From Nocardioides marmorisolisilvae (GTDB lineage: Bacteria > Actinomycetota > Actinomycetes > Propionibacteriales > Nocardioidaceae), in contig NZ_RJSG01000002.1 of the NCBI RefSeq assembly GCF_003725775.1, positions 1,020,400 through 1,084,399 of the forward strand: DNA of 64,000 nucleotides, read 5' to 3'. The notes beneath the pieces are model-generated. The model saw only the letters and a list, made by a program, of their open reading frames with translations, was not told the DNA's origin and made no database searches. Position numbers and translations under genes: made by a program. Below, piece after piece: positions 23,188 through 31,598 of the stretch; the stretch's first letter is position 1, and each line of letters begins with the position of its first letter.

Positions 23188-24246
23188 ATGACCGAACAAA
23201 TCAGGCTTTCCGACGCCTGCGAACAGTTCCTGACCTGGCGCAAGACCAACCTCGCAGATGAGACCTGGCGCAGCTACCGCAGCGCGCTCGGCCTGTTCCT
23301 CCAGGTGACAGGAGATGTCATGGTCTCCGGCTTGCGACCCGACCACATCGAGCGCTTCTTGGCTGAACGTCGACGACCGCACGTCGATCGCCGCGGGAGA
23401 TCCATGCCTCCGATCGGGCCGGCCGGCTACAACCAGTACCTGGGCGCGCTCGGCGTGTTCTCGAAGTGGCTCCTGCGACACGCCATGGTCTCGGTGGACC
23501 TCACCGCCGGGATCGAGCGGATTCGCGCGAGGAGACCGATCAAGCGGCGCCTGGATCCGGAACAGATCATCGCCCTGCTGGACGCAGCGCCGGCGCGGGA
23601 TCGAATGCTATTCAGCCTTGCGTTCTTCGCCGCCCTCCGCGCCACCGAGGCCACCAGTCTGCGGATCGGCGACGTGGACCTGGCCTCGAACACGCTCCGG
23701 GTGCAGGTCTGGAAGACGCACCAAGAGGACGACTTCCCGATCGGGCCAGAGCTGCGGGCCCAGCTCGACGCCTGGCTGCCGTTCTACGAGGCGTCCGTGC
23801 GGCGCTCGTGGTCCCGCGATCTCGAGCCCGCCGACTTCCTCGTCCCGGCACTGACGCCGCACCGGTACAGCTGGCAGGTCGTCGACGGCGTCAAGTCGCG
23901 CGACGCCTGGATCCAGACCTTTGAGCCCGGGCGCCCGGTACGGATGCCGTACCAGCTGGTGAAGCGCGCGCTCAAGCGGATCGGCCTCTCGGCCGAGGGC
24001 GAAGGGATGCACATCCTGCGCCGTTCAGCGGCGCGGATCATGTTCGACAAGCTCATCGAGGAGAGCAAGTACGAGAACGCTCTCCGGATCGTCATGGCGG
24101 CCCTGCACCACACGACGTCGTCCACCACCGAGCAGTACATCGGCCTCACGACCGAACAGCGATCACGTGACCAGTTCCTCCGAACGACTCCTCTGCTTGC
24201 TGATGCGCTGACGCCAGGGGTGATCAACGCCGTCCTTAGTTCATGA
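23188..24246 (+). CDS. Tyrosine recombinase, diverged
   Basis: 352 residues. N-terminal SAM-like domain (LSDACEQFLTWRKTNLADETWRSYRSA, split, about 6-100), catalytic domain after about 150. Seen: Arg in FFAALRATEATSLRIGD, HILRRSAARIMFD as the HxxR box (Arg where His is more usual as third position), ALHHTTSSTTEQYIG with the putative Tyr. Catalytic residues are recognisable but atypical. Not adjacent to either att site; could be an independent integron-like or transposon-type recombinase carried as cargo. Confidence 0.8.
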   Translation: MTEQIRLSDACEQFLTWRKTNLADETWRSYRSALGLFLQVTGDVMVSGLRPDHIERFLAERRRPHVDRRGRSMPPIGPAGYNQYLGALGVFSKWLLRHAMVSVDLTAGIERIRARRPIKRRLDPEQIIALLDAAPARDRMLFSLAFFAALRATEATSLRIGDVDLASNTLRVQVWKTHQEDDFPIGPELRAQLDAWLPFYEASVRRSWSRDLEPADFLVPALTPHRYSWQVVDGVKSRDAWIQTFEPGRPVRMPYQLVKRALKRIGLSAEGEGMHILRRSAARIMFDKLIEESKYENALRIVMAALHHTTSSTTEQYIGLTTEQRSRDQFLRTTPLLADALTPGVINAVLSS

Positions 24247-24303
24247 ACTGTCGGTTGCGGCTTCGTAGTTTGCGGAGAGATCCAGGAGTGAATACGAATG
24301 GAT

Positions 24304-24332
24304 TTGGAGTTTTGTACAAAAGTTCGTACGAT
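24304..24332 (+). promoter_or_regulatory. Promoter and operator of toxin-antitoxin operon
   Basis: TTGGAG (24304-24309), 17-base spacer, TACGAT (24327-24332), then six bases and the antitoxin ATG. The spacer contains the palindrome TTTGTACAAA and TTCGTACGAT overlaps the -10: two similar GTAC-centred sites where an antitoxin dimer could bind and repress. Confidence 0.65.
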
Positions 24333-24338
24333 TTCATC

Positions 24339-24599
24339 ATGACTGCCGACACTCCAAACCTGACTGGCGTTCCCACCCTGCCGATCGCTGAAGCACGAGA
24401 GAACTTCCGAAGCTTGATCGACGAGGTCTCGCAGACCGGAGCTGGCTACACCATCACCCGACACGGGAAGCCCGTGGCGGTGCTCATCGCTCACGACGAG
24501 TACGAGTCCTTGATCGAGACCCTGAACATCCTCAGCGACGACGACGCCATGGACGCAATCGCCGAGGCTGAGGCCGAGACCCGACAGGCGGACAACTGA
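24339..24599 (+). CDS. Phd/YefM-family antitoxin
   Basis: 86 residues. LPIAEARENFRSLIDEVSQTG and TITRHGKPVAVLIAHDEYESL are the Phd/YefM DNA-binding fold; the acidic, likely disordered C-terminus (SDDDAMDAIAEAEAETRQADN) would wrap the toxin. It should neutralise the RelE/ParE-type toxin four bases downstream and repress the operon through the palindromes at 24310-24332. Leaderless start as described for its promoter. Confidence 0.9.
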   Translation: MTADTPNLTGVPTLPIAEARENFRSLIDEVSQTGAGYTITRHGKPVAVLIAHDEYESLIETLNILSDDDAMDAIAEAEAETRQADN

Positions 24600-24603
24600 C
24601 CCG

Positions 24604-24843
24604 ATGACAGAACTGAGCAAGCGCGCGATCAGGGACCTCGATGCCATGACCCCGGCACTCCGGGACAAGGCGGAAGCCCTGATCGCGCGCCTCGAAGCCG
24701 AGCCGGCACTCGGCAAGAAGTTGAAGGGCAAGCTCGAGGGCAAGCGCTCGATCTGGCTCGGACGTACCCACCGGATCATTTACGAGACGGACCCGCTCGT
24801 CTTCGTCCTGACGATCCCCCAGCGGAGGGATGCCTACCGGTGA
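24604..24843 (+). CDS. RelE/ParE-family toxin
   Basis: 79 residues. KRAIRDLDAMTPALRDKAEALIARL, GKKLKGKLEGKRSIWLGRTHRIIYE and VFVLTIPQRRDAYR follow the RelE-type mRNA interferase fold, with the basic patch and the C-terminal RRDAYR typical of this branch. Likely cleaves mRNA on the ribosome. The gene starts 4 bases after the antitoxin stop and its stop overlaps the start of the following TPR gene. Confidence 0.88.
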   Translation: MTELSKRAIRDLDAMTPALRDKAEALIARLEAEPALGKKLKGKLEGKRSIWLGRTHRIIYETDPLVFVLTIPQRRDAYR

Positions 24844-26414
24844 CCGACGGACCCTGGGCCAACGAGGCCGAGCGCAGACTGATGATCCGCGCAGTCGCCA
24901 AGATGAGCGACACCTGCGAGATGCCGGACCTGACCCCGGACTGCCCGTTCTTCGAGATCGGTTCGTCTGGACCGGAGTGCGCCGAGCAGTGCCGCGATCT
25001 GATGGAGCGATACCCGGAGGACCACGCGTCGGCTTCTACCGGGCACGACCTTGGTCACGCGTCCCTCGATGCTGTCCAGCGGCGCCGACCACGTCGCGCC
25101 CCCCGAACCGCAGAAGTTCATGCGTTCGACGCACGTAGGCGCCTGCTCTCCGACATCGGGAAGCCGCTTTCAGAGTGGACCTTCACGTCCATCTTGATGG
25201 TGCTCAAGGACCGTGCGGTGGCTCTTGGCTCTGAGGGTCATGGCGCCAACGTGGCCGTTTCAGACCTGCTGGACGCGATCACCGATCGCGGCATGAACCC
25301 CGATGCAATTATCCCGGCGGCTTTCGCGCTCCCTCGTGCCGCCCGCGTGGCCGTCGCGATCCTCGCCGACAAAGAGCTGGCTGCCATCGACGCTTCCGAG
25401 CTCAGCAAGTCCTTCAAGAAGCTCATCGCATCGGGCAAGGCCTGGGCTCCTGTGCTGCGCGACTTCCTGGGTCATCCCGAAGACAGTGACCCGGCGACGA
25501 TCGTCACCGACCCTAGGACTGTCTCGACACTGACCAACTGGTTCCGCAGTCGCGGTGCGGCAGGAATCTTCTCCGATGACGTCCCCTCGCTCGAAGAGCT
25601 ACGGCTGGTCGAGGACCTGCCGGCGATCAGCAAGGTGGCGCTTCACGACGCGCGGTGGATGCTCGACCGGTTCACCGAGACCTACGCCGACGGCTGGGCT
25701 TACGACTCTCTTCTCAGCGAGTACAGGTATCTGCTCTCGAACCGCGCCGGATGCGCCCCGTCGGCGATCATGAAGGAGAACCATCACGAGGCCGCCAAGA
25801 TCGCCGAGATGATCGCGGTGAAGGCCAGCGATGGAGCGTCTTCTGCGCAGGAAGACAGCAGCACGGTCAACGTCTCTCTGTTCACCGCAGTAGCCGTACA
25901 GCGCCTCAACGCCGGTAAACGCGCAGAGGCGGCAGCCGTCTACCGGGCGCTTGCGCAGGTGAAACCGGACGACGCGGAGGTGCTCAACAACCTCGGCTTC
26001 TGCCAGATCATCGACAACCCGCCCGATGCGATCCGCGCGCTGAAGCGCAGCGCAACACTGTCGCCTGCAACCGGCCTCGGCACCGTGACCCTCCTCAATC
26101 TGGCACTAGCGCACCACCGCGTCGGCGAAAACGCCGACGCTCAGCGCTACCTCGCTGAGGTCTACGAGCGCCCCGATCTTGGCGACAGCGCCTTCATGTG
26201 GGCGGTGGACGACGGCGAGCCACGAGTCGAGCTGGTCGTTCTCGCTGAGTACGCGAGTGCGCTCACGACCCACATCGACGAGTGCGTAGCCGGGTGCAGG
26301 GAGAGGCAATCGATCGCGCTCACTGCCGACGTCGTATGGCTTCCGCGCGCAAAAGAAGGCAACCGCGCGATTGACGAGAACGAGACCGACGAGGGAGGTG
26401 AAAAGCATGGCTAA
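24840..26414 (+). CDS. Large TPR-containing protein coupled to toxin-antitoxin genes
   Basis: 524 residues. GTG 24840 overlaps the toxin stop (GTGA). N-terminus has a Cys cluster (CEMPDLTPDC, then PECAEQC), possibly a metal site. Middle is helical. Around residues 345-440 there are TPR-like units (AVAVQRLNAGKRAEAAAVYRAL..., DDAEVLNNLGFCQIIDNPPDA, TVTLLNLALAHHRVGENADAQRYL, each split). No catalytic motif recognised. Being the third gene of a toxin-antitoxin operon is unusual; it could be a chaperone-like scaffold or an unrelated passenger. Its TAA overlaps the next start by 8 bases. Confidence 0.7.
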   Translation: MTDGPWANEAERRLMIRAVAKMSDTCEMPDLTPDCPFFEIGSSGPECAEQCRDLMERYPEDHASASTGHDLGHASLDAVQRRRPRRAPRTAEVHAFDARRRLLSDIGKPLSEWTFTSILMVLKDRAVALGSEGHGANVAVSDLLDAITDRGMNPDAIIPAAFALPRAARVAVAILADKELAAIDASELSKSFKKLIASGKAWAPVLRDFLGHPEDSDPATIVTDPRTVSTLTNWFRSRGAAGIFSDDVPSLEELRLVEDLPAISKVALHDARWMLDRFTETYADGWAYDSLLSEYRYLLSNRAGCAPSAIMKENHHEAAKIAEMIAVKASDGASSAQEDSSTVNVSLFTAVAVQRLNAGKRAEAAAVYRALAQVKPDDAEVLNNLGFCQIIDNPPDAIRALKRSATLSPATGLGTVTLLNLALAHHRVGENADAQRYLAEVYERPDLGDSAFMWAVDDGEPRVELVVLAEYASALTTHIDECVAGCRERQSIALTADVVWLPRAKEGNRAIDENETDEGGEKHG

Positions 26415-26631
26415 GGGCGACATCAGCACGTACCACGAGGACGGCCAGTGGAAGAACAAGGTCGAGGGCAGCTCCCGGGCGGCCAACGTCCACGACACCA
26501 AGGCTGAGGCGCAGTCCAAAGGCCGGGACATGGCGCGAGACCGACATGTCGAACACACGATCCGGAACATGGACGGCAAGATCGGCGAGAAGAACAGTTA
26601 CGGGAACGACCCTCGTAACATCAAGGGCTGA
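26407..26631 (+). CDS. DUF2188-family small protein
   Basis: 74 residues. HEDGQWKNKVEGSSRAANVHDTKAEAQSKGRDMAR (split) and VEHTIRNMDGKI follow the DUF2188 pattern: a short beta hairpin, then a helix, with a C-terminal H...DGxI motif. Found in many phages and plasmids; function unknown. ATG 26407 follows GGAGGTGAAAA and overlaps the upstream stop, so it is the fourth gene of the toxin-antitoxin operon. Confidence 0.8.
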   Translation: MAKGDISTYHEDGQWKNKVEGSSRAANVHDTKAEAQSKGRDMARDRHVEHTIRNMDGKIGEKNSYGNDPRNIKG

Positions 26632-26651
26632 ACCATGCGAGCGCTCGAGCG

Positions 26652-26684
26652 GAGACCCCGACCACCCCACGCGGCCGGGGTCTC
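26652..26684. terminator. Terminator between convergent operons
   Basis: GAGACCCCG / CGGGGTCTC, followed by TTGCTG, 20 bases after the DUF2188 stop and 56 bases from the stop of the leftward tape-measure gene. Confidence 0.65.
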
Positions 26685-26740
26685 TTGCTGTCCGCAGAGC
26701 GCCTACGCTGATCTCACCGCGACCTCCTCGCGTTTCGGAC

Positions 26741-29134
26741 TCATCCGCCGTAGGCCCTTCCTTGCATGGCGTCGATCTGGCGCTGTGCGCCGATCCGGGT
26801 GTCCGCGATCTCGGCGATCACGCCCTCGACGACCTGGCCGCCGATGAGCAGGGCGAGCCGGGTGCCGGCGAGGCTGACCGGTGCGTTCGAGGAGCTTGAG
26901 CCGACCTGGCCACCGCCGGCGAACCGGGGGAGCCGCATCTCGTTGATGGCCTTCATGAACGGCAGGCCGTAGTAGTCGACCGCGGCCGCGCGCTGAACGA
27001 ACTCGCCGTTGCTCAACCAGGCTGGGATGCTGTCTGAGGTCGCTGTGCCCGGGCCGAAGATCGAGCCGCCGCCGGCCTTGTTGATCCGGTCCTGGAGCTC
27101 GCTGCGGTTCCGTGCGCCCTGGGCGATGACGATGTTGCGGCCGGCGACCTGGGCTGCGAGCAGGTCGAGCTTCAGCAGCCGCGCCTGCTCGCGGGCTTCC
27201 CGCATCCCGGGGGTGTCGACGTTGATCGCCTTGTTGGTGGGGATCTGGATCAGCTGGTCGGCGAGCTTCTTCGCCTCGCCCTTGGTGGCGCCCATGGACT
27301 CGGCGATCTTGATGAAGTCGTCACGGAATCCGGTGTAGGCGCCCTTGGCGTTCTTCACCGCGTTCGCCGAGCTGTTCCACTGGCCGGCGAGCTGGCCGAG
27401 CGCGTCGCGGTTCTTCAGGCCGGCCTCGGTGTTGATGTCCAGGGTGCGGGCGCCGTCGGCGGCTTCCTTGCGGGCGTCGCGCAGCTGCTGGGCCAGGGCG
27501 GTGGCGTCGTTGAACTGGCCGAGGAGAGCGTTGTGGCGCTTGTTCTCCGAGGCGATCAGCTTCTGGATCGAGGTGTTGGCCTTGTCGACCTCGGAGACGT
27601 AGGTGCCGGTTGCTGAGGCGGCCTGCTTGGTCGCGATCGTGTTGAGGTCTTCCTGGTGCTTCAGCTCGGAGATCTGGTCCTTGATCTGACGGACTTTCTC
27701 GTCCGCGGTCTTCCAGTCGCTGCCGAAGTCGAACGGTGTGACTGTGGAGCCGAAGACGTGGAATGTCGGCCCGAAGGCGTCGTCGACGATCTGCTGCTGC
27801 TTCTTCAGCTCCTCGTTAAGCCTGTCGATCTGGTCCGGGATCTTCGGCCCGGCGAGTGCCTCGAGGCGGTCGACGTACCGCGCGACGGCCTTGTCGTCCG
27901 GGGCTAGGGAGTCGAGCAGCTTGAACGAGCCAGCGAGGAGGGCGACGCTCCCGGCTGTCTTCGCGAACGTTCCGACCACAGCCCCTGACCCTGCGGCGGC
28001 GGCCTTCACGGCCGTGTATGACGCGGCCAGGCGCCCGTTGGCCGCGGTGGCTCCGGTCGCAGCGCCGATCTCCTGCCGATAGACCCCGACCATGAACGAG
28101 GTCCGAAGCGCCAGCGACGAGACAGCAGAGCCAGCTGCTGCCGCACCGGAGGCAAGGGACGTGGTGAGCCCCAGAGCCTGTGCAGCCTTGAACGCTGCGA
28201 CAGCCCCGGCGGCCTCCTTGATCGGACCAGGCAGCCCGTCCCACGCATGAGCGAAGTCCTCGACAATCCCACCACCCGTGCGAAGAGTTGGGATCACCTC
28301 GTCCGAGGTCGCCTCGGCGGCCTTGTCCAGAACGGGCAGCAGGACGGTGCCGAGGGACTCCTCGAGGTTCTTGACCGAGACTCCGAGGCGGTCGAAGGCG
28401 GTGGCGTTGGCGCCGGCCGCGCCGCCGACGTTGTGCTCGACCTGGGTGAGGATGATCTTCTGGGCATCCAGGAGCCGGTTGCTGTCGACCAGGGCCTTGA
28501 TCTGGGCCTTCTGGCCGGCGGTGAACTGGACGCCGGCGCGGCCGAGCGCGGTGATGCCCTTGACCGGGTCGTTGAGTGCCTTGCCGAGCTGCTTGACCGT
28601 GGAGTTCAGGTCGGTGCCGAGCACCGTGGACAGGTCGAGGCTGGCCTTGGTGGCGCGGTCGAAGATGTCGTTGCCGGCGCCGACCTCATTGCGGACCTTG
28701 CGGAAGGTGAGCAGGACGTTCTCGCCGGACTGGATGACCTCGTCGTCGATCGCCGCGTACTCGGACATCTGGTTGGCCAGCTCGTTGACCTGGCCTGCCG
28801 TGACGTGCGCTGCGCCGCCGGTGGTGGCGATCTCCTGGGCGGTGATCTTGGTGACCCGGATGGCCTGCTCGGACTCCTCGATGATGGAGTCGAAGAGCCG
28901 CTCGACACCGAGGCCGGCGACGATGCCGAGGCCGATCCCCGACAGGCCTTCCTTGAGGCCATGGCCGAGGCGGGTGGACATCGTCTTCGCGGCGGAGTCG
29001 CCAGCACGGCGGCCAATGTCGGCGCCTGCGCGCTCGAAGTCGCCGCCGGCCTGGCGGACGATCGACGCGCGGACGTTGCGCAGGACGGGCTCGACATCGA
29101 GTTCTGCGACGAGATCGTCAGCCAAGGTGGTCAC
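26741..29134 (-). CDS. Phage tail tape-measure protein
   Basis: 797 residues. Long helical/alanine-rich protein with coiled-coil regions (about 430-520, LNEELKKQQQIVDDAF and KVRQIKDQISELKHQ) and several hydrophobic stretches (320-400). The C-terminus has the tape-measure hallmark GSIFGPGTATSDSIPAWLSNGEFVQRAAAVDYYG (split here), the conserved element that ends many actinophage tape measures. It would set tail length. For a siphophage tail of this size no other tail gene is found besides two small upstream genes. GTG 29134 overlaps the preceding stop. Confidence 0.88.
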   Translation of the reverse strand: MTTLADDLVAELDVEPVLRNVRASIVRQAGGDFERAGADIGRRAGDSAAKTMSTRLGHGLKEGLSGIGLGIVAGLGVERLFDSIIEESEQAIRVTKITAQEIATTGGAAHVTAGQVNELANQMSEYAAIDDEVIQSGENVLLTFRKVRNEVGAGNDIFDRATKASLDLSTVLGTDLNSTVKQLGKALNDPVKGITALGRAGVQFTAGQKAQIKALVDSNRLLDAQKIILTQVEHNVGGAAGANATAFDRLGVSVKNLEESLGTVLLPVLDKAAEATSDEVIPTLRTGGGIVEDFAHAWDGLPGPIKEAAGAVAAFKAAQALGLTTSLASGAAAAGSAVSSLALRTSFMVGVYRQEIGAATGATAANGRLAASYTAVKAAAAGSGAVVGTFAKTAGSVALLAGSFKLLDSLAPDDKAVARYVDRLEALAGPKIPDQIDRLNEELKKQQQIVDDAFGPTFHVFGSTVTPFDFGSDWKTADEKVRQIKDQISELKHQEDLNTIATKQAASATGTYVSEVDKANTSIQKLIASENKRHNALLGQFNDATALAQQLRDARKEAADGARTLDINTEAGLKNRDALGQLAGQWNSSANAVKNAKGAYTGFRDDFIKIAESMGATKGEAKKLADQLIQIPTNKAINVDTPGMREAREQARLLKLDLLAAQVAGRNIVIAQGARNRSELQDRINKAGGGSIFGPGTATSDSIPAWLSNGEFVQRAAAVDYYGLPFMKAINEMRLPRFAGGGQVGSSSSNAPVSLAGTRLALLIGGQVVEGVIAEIADTRIGAQRQIDAMQGRAYGG

Positions 29135-29408
29135 CTCCCGCTAACAGTCGGAGGTTGATCAGGTCCTCGCGGGCCTGGGTGATCATCGCTCGAAGAAACT
29201 GAACGGCGTCCTGGTCCTTCTCCAGGAACAGCACGACGACCGTCCCGATCGCCAGGAAGGCGATCCCAGCAAGATCGGGCTCGGCAGCGAGAACCTCTCG
29301 AGGGTGTCGCGGGTCGGCGCGTTCGGGATCCAGAACCATTTGCGCGAGCTCGAGCATCCGGATCTTTGCCTCGCCATCGCTGATCGCGGCCCGCGCGAGA
29401 CTATTCAT
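29118..29408 (-). CDS. Small protein before tape measure (possible tail assembly chaperone)
   Basis: 96 residues. Starts ATG 29408 overlapping the stop of the gene before (ATGA), ends 17 bases into the tape-measure gene. Contains a hydrophobic stretch (AGIAFLAIGTVVVLFL, 47-62) that may be a membrane segment. Position directly before a tape measure is where tail assembly chaperones are encoded, but I see no slippery heptamer at the overlap and a membrane segment would be odd for a chaperone. Function open. Confidence 0.6.
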   Translation of the reverse strand: MNSLARAAISDGEAKIRMLELAQMVLDPERADPRHPREVLAAEPDLAGIAFLAIGTVVVLFLEKDQDAVQFLRAMITQAREDLINLRLLAGGDHLG

Positions 29409-29878
29409 GACTCATGCCCGCCCATGTCGGCGTCGCGGAGAACCAGCTCTGCGCTGTAGACCGCGGCCATGCCCTGCGCACGCGTAACAGCACCGTGGAA
29501 GGCCCTTGCTAGGAGCTCGTGGTCTTCACCTAGTTCCCGGGAGATCGACGCACGGAGCTCGGCCCCGAGGCACGCCGCGATCCAGCACAGCTCGACAGAG
29601 TCGGCCCCGGCGAGCAACTTGAGGGCAGCTTCGTCGTCACCGGCGGCAATGGCCTGGATGTAGAGGGCGGCTAGCCGCATTCCCGCGTATGCCTGGAGCT
29701 CGTCGTTCGAACTGACGGCGAGTTCGGCCGAGCTGTAGACCGACCGGGCGCCTCGGGACGGGTCGTCCGCCCCGCCGTTTCCCGAGGCGCCCGGCGAGCG
29801 TCGGCGCGCAGCTTGGAGCCGTCCGTCTAGGCCCCGAAGGAGAACCCAGCCGGCTCGAATCGCGCGCCAGATCGTCAC
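29405..29878 (-). CDS. Hypothetical element protein
   Basis: 157 residues. N-terminal basic segment (IRAGWVLLRGLDGRLQAARRRSPG), then helices rich in Ala/Glu (AGMRLAALYIQAIAAGDDEAALKLL and LCWIAACLGAELRASISRELGEDHELL, split). Start GTG 29878 overlaps the upstream stop, stop overlaps the downstream start. Helical repeats hint at a small protein-protein interaction domain. No family recognised. Confidence 0.65.
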   Translation of the reverse strand: MTIWRAIRAGWVLLRGLDGRLQAARRRSPGASGNGGADDPSRGARSVYSSAELAVSSNDELQAYAGMRLAALYIQAIAAGDDEAALKLLAGADSVELCWIAACLGAELRASISRELGEDHELLARAFHGAVTRAQGMAAVYSAELVLRDADMGGHES

Positions 29879-30876
29879 GCTCGATACCCGTCCCGTGCGT
29901 CGAGCCTTTGGACGCCCTCTCGGATTGCCTGGAGTTCAGCTACGTGCTTCTCCTTCGCCTTCTTCTGCGCTGCGGCGATCGCCGCCTCGCGCTTGGCTTC
30001 TGCCTCCGCAGGAAACATCGAGTCGTAGGCCGAGTTGATTGCCTTCATCCGCGCGGGCGATGGGTTGAGCTTGTCCTGGTCCTTGCCGGTGACCCAGTCG
30101 GAAACGCGGATGAAGTACTCCTGGTTCGCCTCATGGTCGATATAGCCGGCGCCATTCACCGACTCTGTCTCGGCGATGACGAACCCGCCATCGCCCGAGA
30201 GGTCCTCGACCATCTGGAAGAGTTTCGCCCCATCGGCCTTGGCAGCCGCGTGACGGGCGTTCCATGGCAAGCGCAGCAGAATCGACGGGTCAGTTCCGGA
30301 CGCGATGAACGCGGGGAGGTCACCGCCCGCCTTGAAGAGCTTCGGGACGGGTCCCTCTGTGAGGGCGGCCGCGTAGTCCATCGGAAGGGATTGCCGCGCG
30401 TCCTCGGCCAACGGGTTGCGGCCCCACGGGTCGATCCTGACGACCACGCCGCTGTTGAACATCGAGTCCATCTCGACTTCGCGGCCGGTAGCGGCTTGGG
30501 AAGTTGGGAGCGAGAGCTCAAGCCGCGGCCGCGTTAACTGCTCGGCTCGGCGCTGATTCATCTCCTCGAGGCGCGCGATGATCGCCGTCCCCAGCTTGTC
30601 GTGGGGCATGCCGGCCGGGAACCCCAGCATCTTCGCCATCTTTTCCTCAAACGGCAGTGCCTCGAACTCGGCCTCAGCTACACGCCGAGCCTGGGCGTCC
30701 TCGGCCACCTTCACGGCTCCAGCGGCGATCTCGTCCGCAGAAGCGTTGGGATCGAGTCCCAGCAGGTCGCGGATCCCAGCGGTCATCGCCACACGTTCGG
30801 GCGTGTGCATGTGGACGTCTGTGGCGGCGCTGTTCCCGTGGGCCTTGTCCGCCTTCGGCCTGTTGCGAAACCTCAT
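29875..30876 (-). CDS. Hypothetical element protein, 333 residues
   Basis: Start ATG 30876 follows GGAAAGGAGATC. N-terminal basic tail, then a helical segment with IRDLLGLDPNASADEIAAGAV (J-domain-like wording but no HPD motif), a central beta-rich part (GVVVRIDPWGRNPLA, LPAFIASGTDPSILLRLPWNAR) and a Lys/Ala-rich coiled-coil C-terminus (AEAEAKREAAIAAAQKKAKEKH). I do not recognise it; phage head or scaffold proteins can look like this, but no portal or capsid is present. Translationally coupled to both neighbours. Confidence 0.65.
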   Translation of the reverse strand: MRFRNRPKADKAHGNSAATDVHMHTPERVAMTAGIRDLLGLDPNASADEIAAGAVKVAEDAQARRVAEAEFEALPFEEKMAKMLGFPAGMPHDKLGTAIIARLEEMNQRRAEQLTRPRLELSLPTSQAATGREVEMDSMFNSGVVVRIDPWGRNPLAEDARQSLPMDYAAALTEGPVPKLFKAGGDLPAFIASGTDPSILLRLPWNARHAAAKADGAKLFQMVEDLSGDGGFVIAETESVNGAGYIDHEANQEYFIRVSDWVTGKDQDKLNPSPARMKAINSAYDSMFPAEAEAKREAAIAAAQKKAKEKHVAELQAIREGVQRLDARDGYRA

Positions 30877-31304
30877 GCTGATCTCCTTTCCTTTGCCAGT
30901 GCGGCGATCTCGTTGGCGTCGAACTTCCACCGGCCGCGGATTTTGCGGGCCGCCAGGAGCGAACCGTCCTCAGCCAGTCGGCGGCAGTGACGTGGTGAGA
31001 TCCGTAGCGCTTCGCCTGCCTCCGTGCTGTTGATCCACGATGTTGCACCGACCGGCGTCGGGCGGACGTCCGCATGTCCGCCGTCGTCGGGATGCACTAG
31101 TCCGTTTAGAGCTACATACCGGCAGACGTCACGAATGTGGCGCAGCGATGGCGTCAGCGGTCGCTGCGCCGAGCGCTCGAGCTGGGCGGCCATGACGGCG
31201 ACGATCGCGGCACCCTGTGCACTTAGCAGGACGCGGTCCGAAGAGATGGCGATCGCGAAGCCTTCCCAGGATCTAACCTCCGTCGCGGATGCGTTTGTCA
31301 CCAT
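30873..31304 (-). CDS. HTH (excisionase-type) DNA-binding protein
   Basis: 143 residues. C-terminal helix-turn-helix of the helix_turn_helix_17/Xis type: INSTEAGEALRISPRHCRRLAEDGSLLAARKIRGRWKFDANEIAALA (residues about 90-136, quoted as key parts: STEAGEALRIS, HCRRLAEDGSL, RGRWKFD). The N-terminal half (30-75) is helical and lacks a known domain. Probably a regulator of the leftward phage-type operon. Stop overlaps the start of the 333-residue gene (ATGA). Confidence 0.75.
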   Translation of the reverse strand: MVTNASATEVRSWEGFAIAISSDRVLLSAQGAAIVAVMAAQLERSAQRPLTPSLRHIRDVCRYVALNGLVHPDDGGHADVRPTPVGATSWINSTEAGEALRISPRHCRRLAEDGSLLAARKIRGRWKFDANEIAALAKERRSA

Positions 31305-31519
31305 TGCATTCCCGCCGGCCCCGGATGGCCGCGTGGTTCGTCATCGTTCTTCATCGGAAACGTGACGCCTGGGCGACGAATACCAACTCGGTGGTAGTTG
31401 TCCGGCGCGCCGAGTTCTTCGACGGCGAGGAACTGGAAGCAGTCTGGGCAGTAGACATGGTCTTGCTCGTTGATCAGGACGTCCTGACCCCAAAGGCGCA
31501 CCAGACGGACACGGATCAT
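31298..31519 (-). CDS. Small protein with CPDC knuckle
   Basis: 73 residues from ATG 31519; an ATG at 31606 in the same frame, overlapping the upstream stop, would add 29 residues and is a real alternative. Contains one CxxC (YCPDCFQF) and a short beta-rich core (IRVRLVRLWGQDVLINEQDHVYC split). The end overlaps the start of the HTH gene. Function unknown; similar tiny Cys proteins are common in actinophages. Confidence 0.6.
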   Translation of the reverse strand: MIRVRLVRLWGQDVLINEQDHVYCPDCFQFLAVEELGAPDNYHRVGIRRPGVTFPMKNDDEPRGHPGPAGMQW

Positions 31520-31598
31520 TGCGGTGCCGTGGCCGGACCGGAGAGGAAGCCGTTGGTCATGCCAGGGCCGCGCCGAGGATTCAGGCGGTGGCCACGGA

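Noticed and set aside
29390-29420. Programmed -1 frameshift between the two genes before the tape measure
   Set aside because: No X-XXY-YYZ heptamer at the overlap; an ordinary ATGA overlap explains the arrangement.
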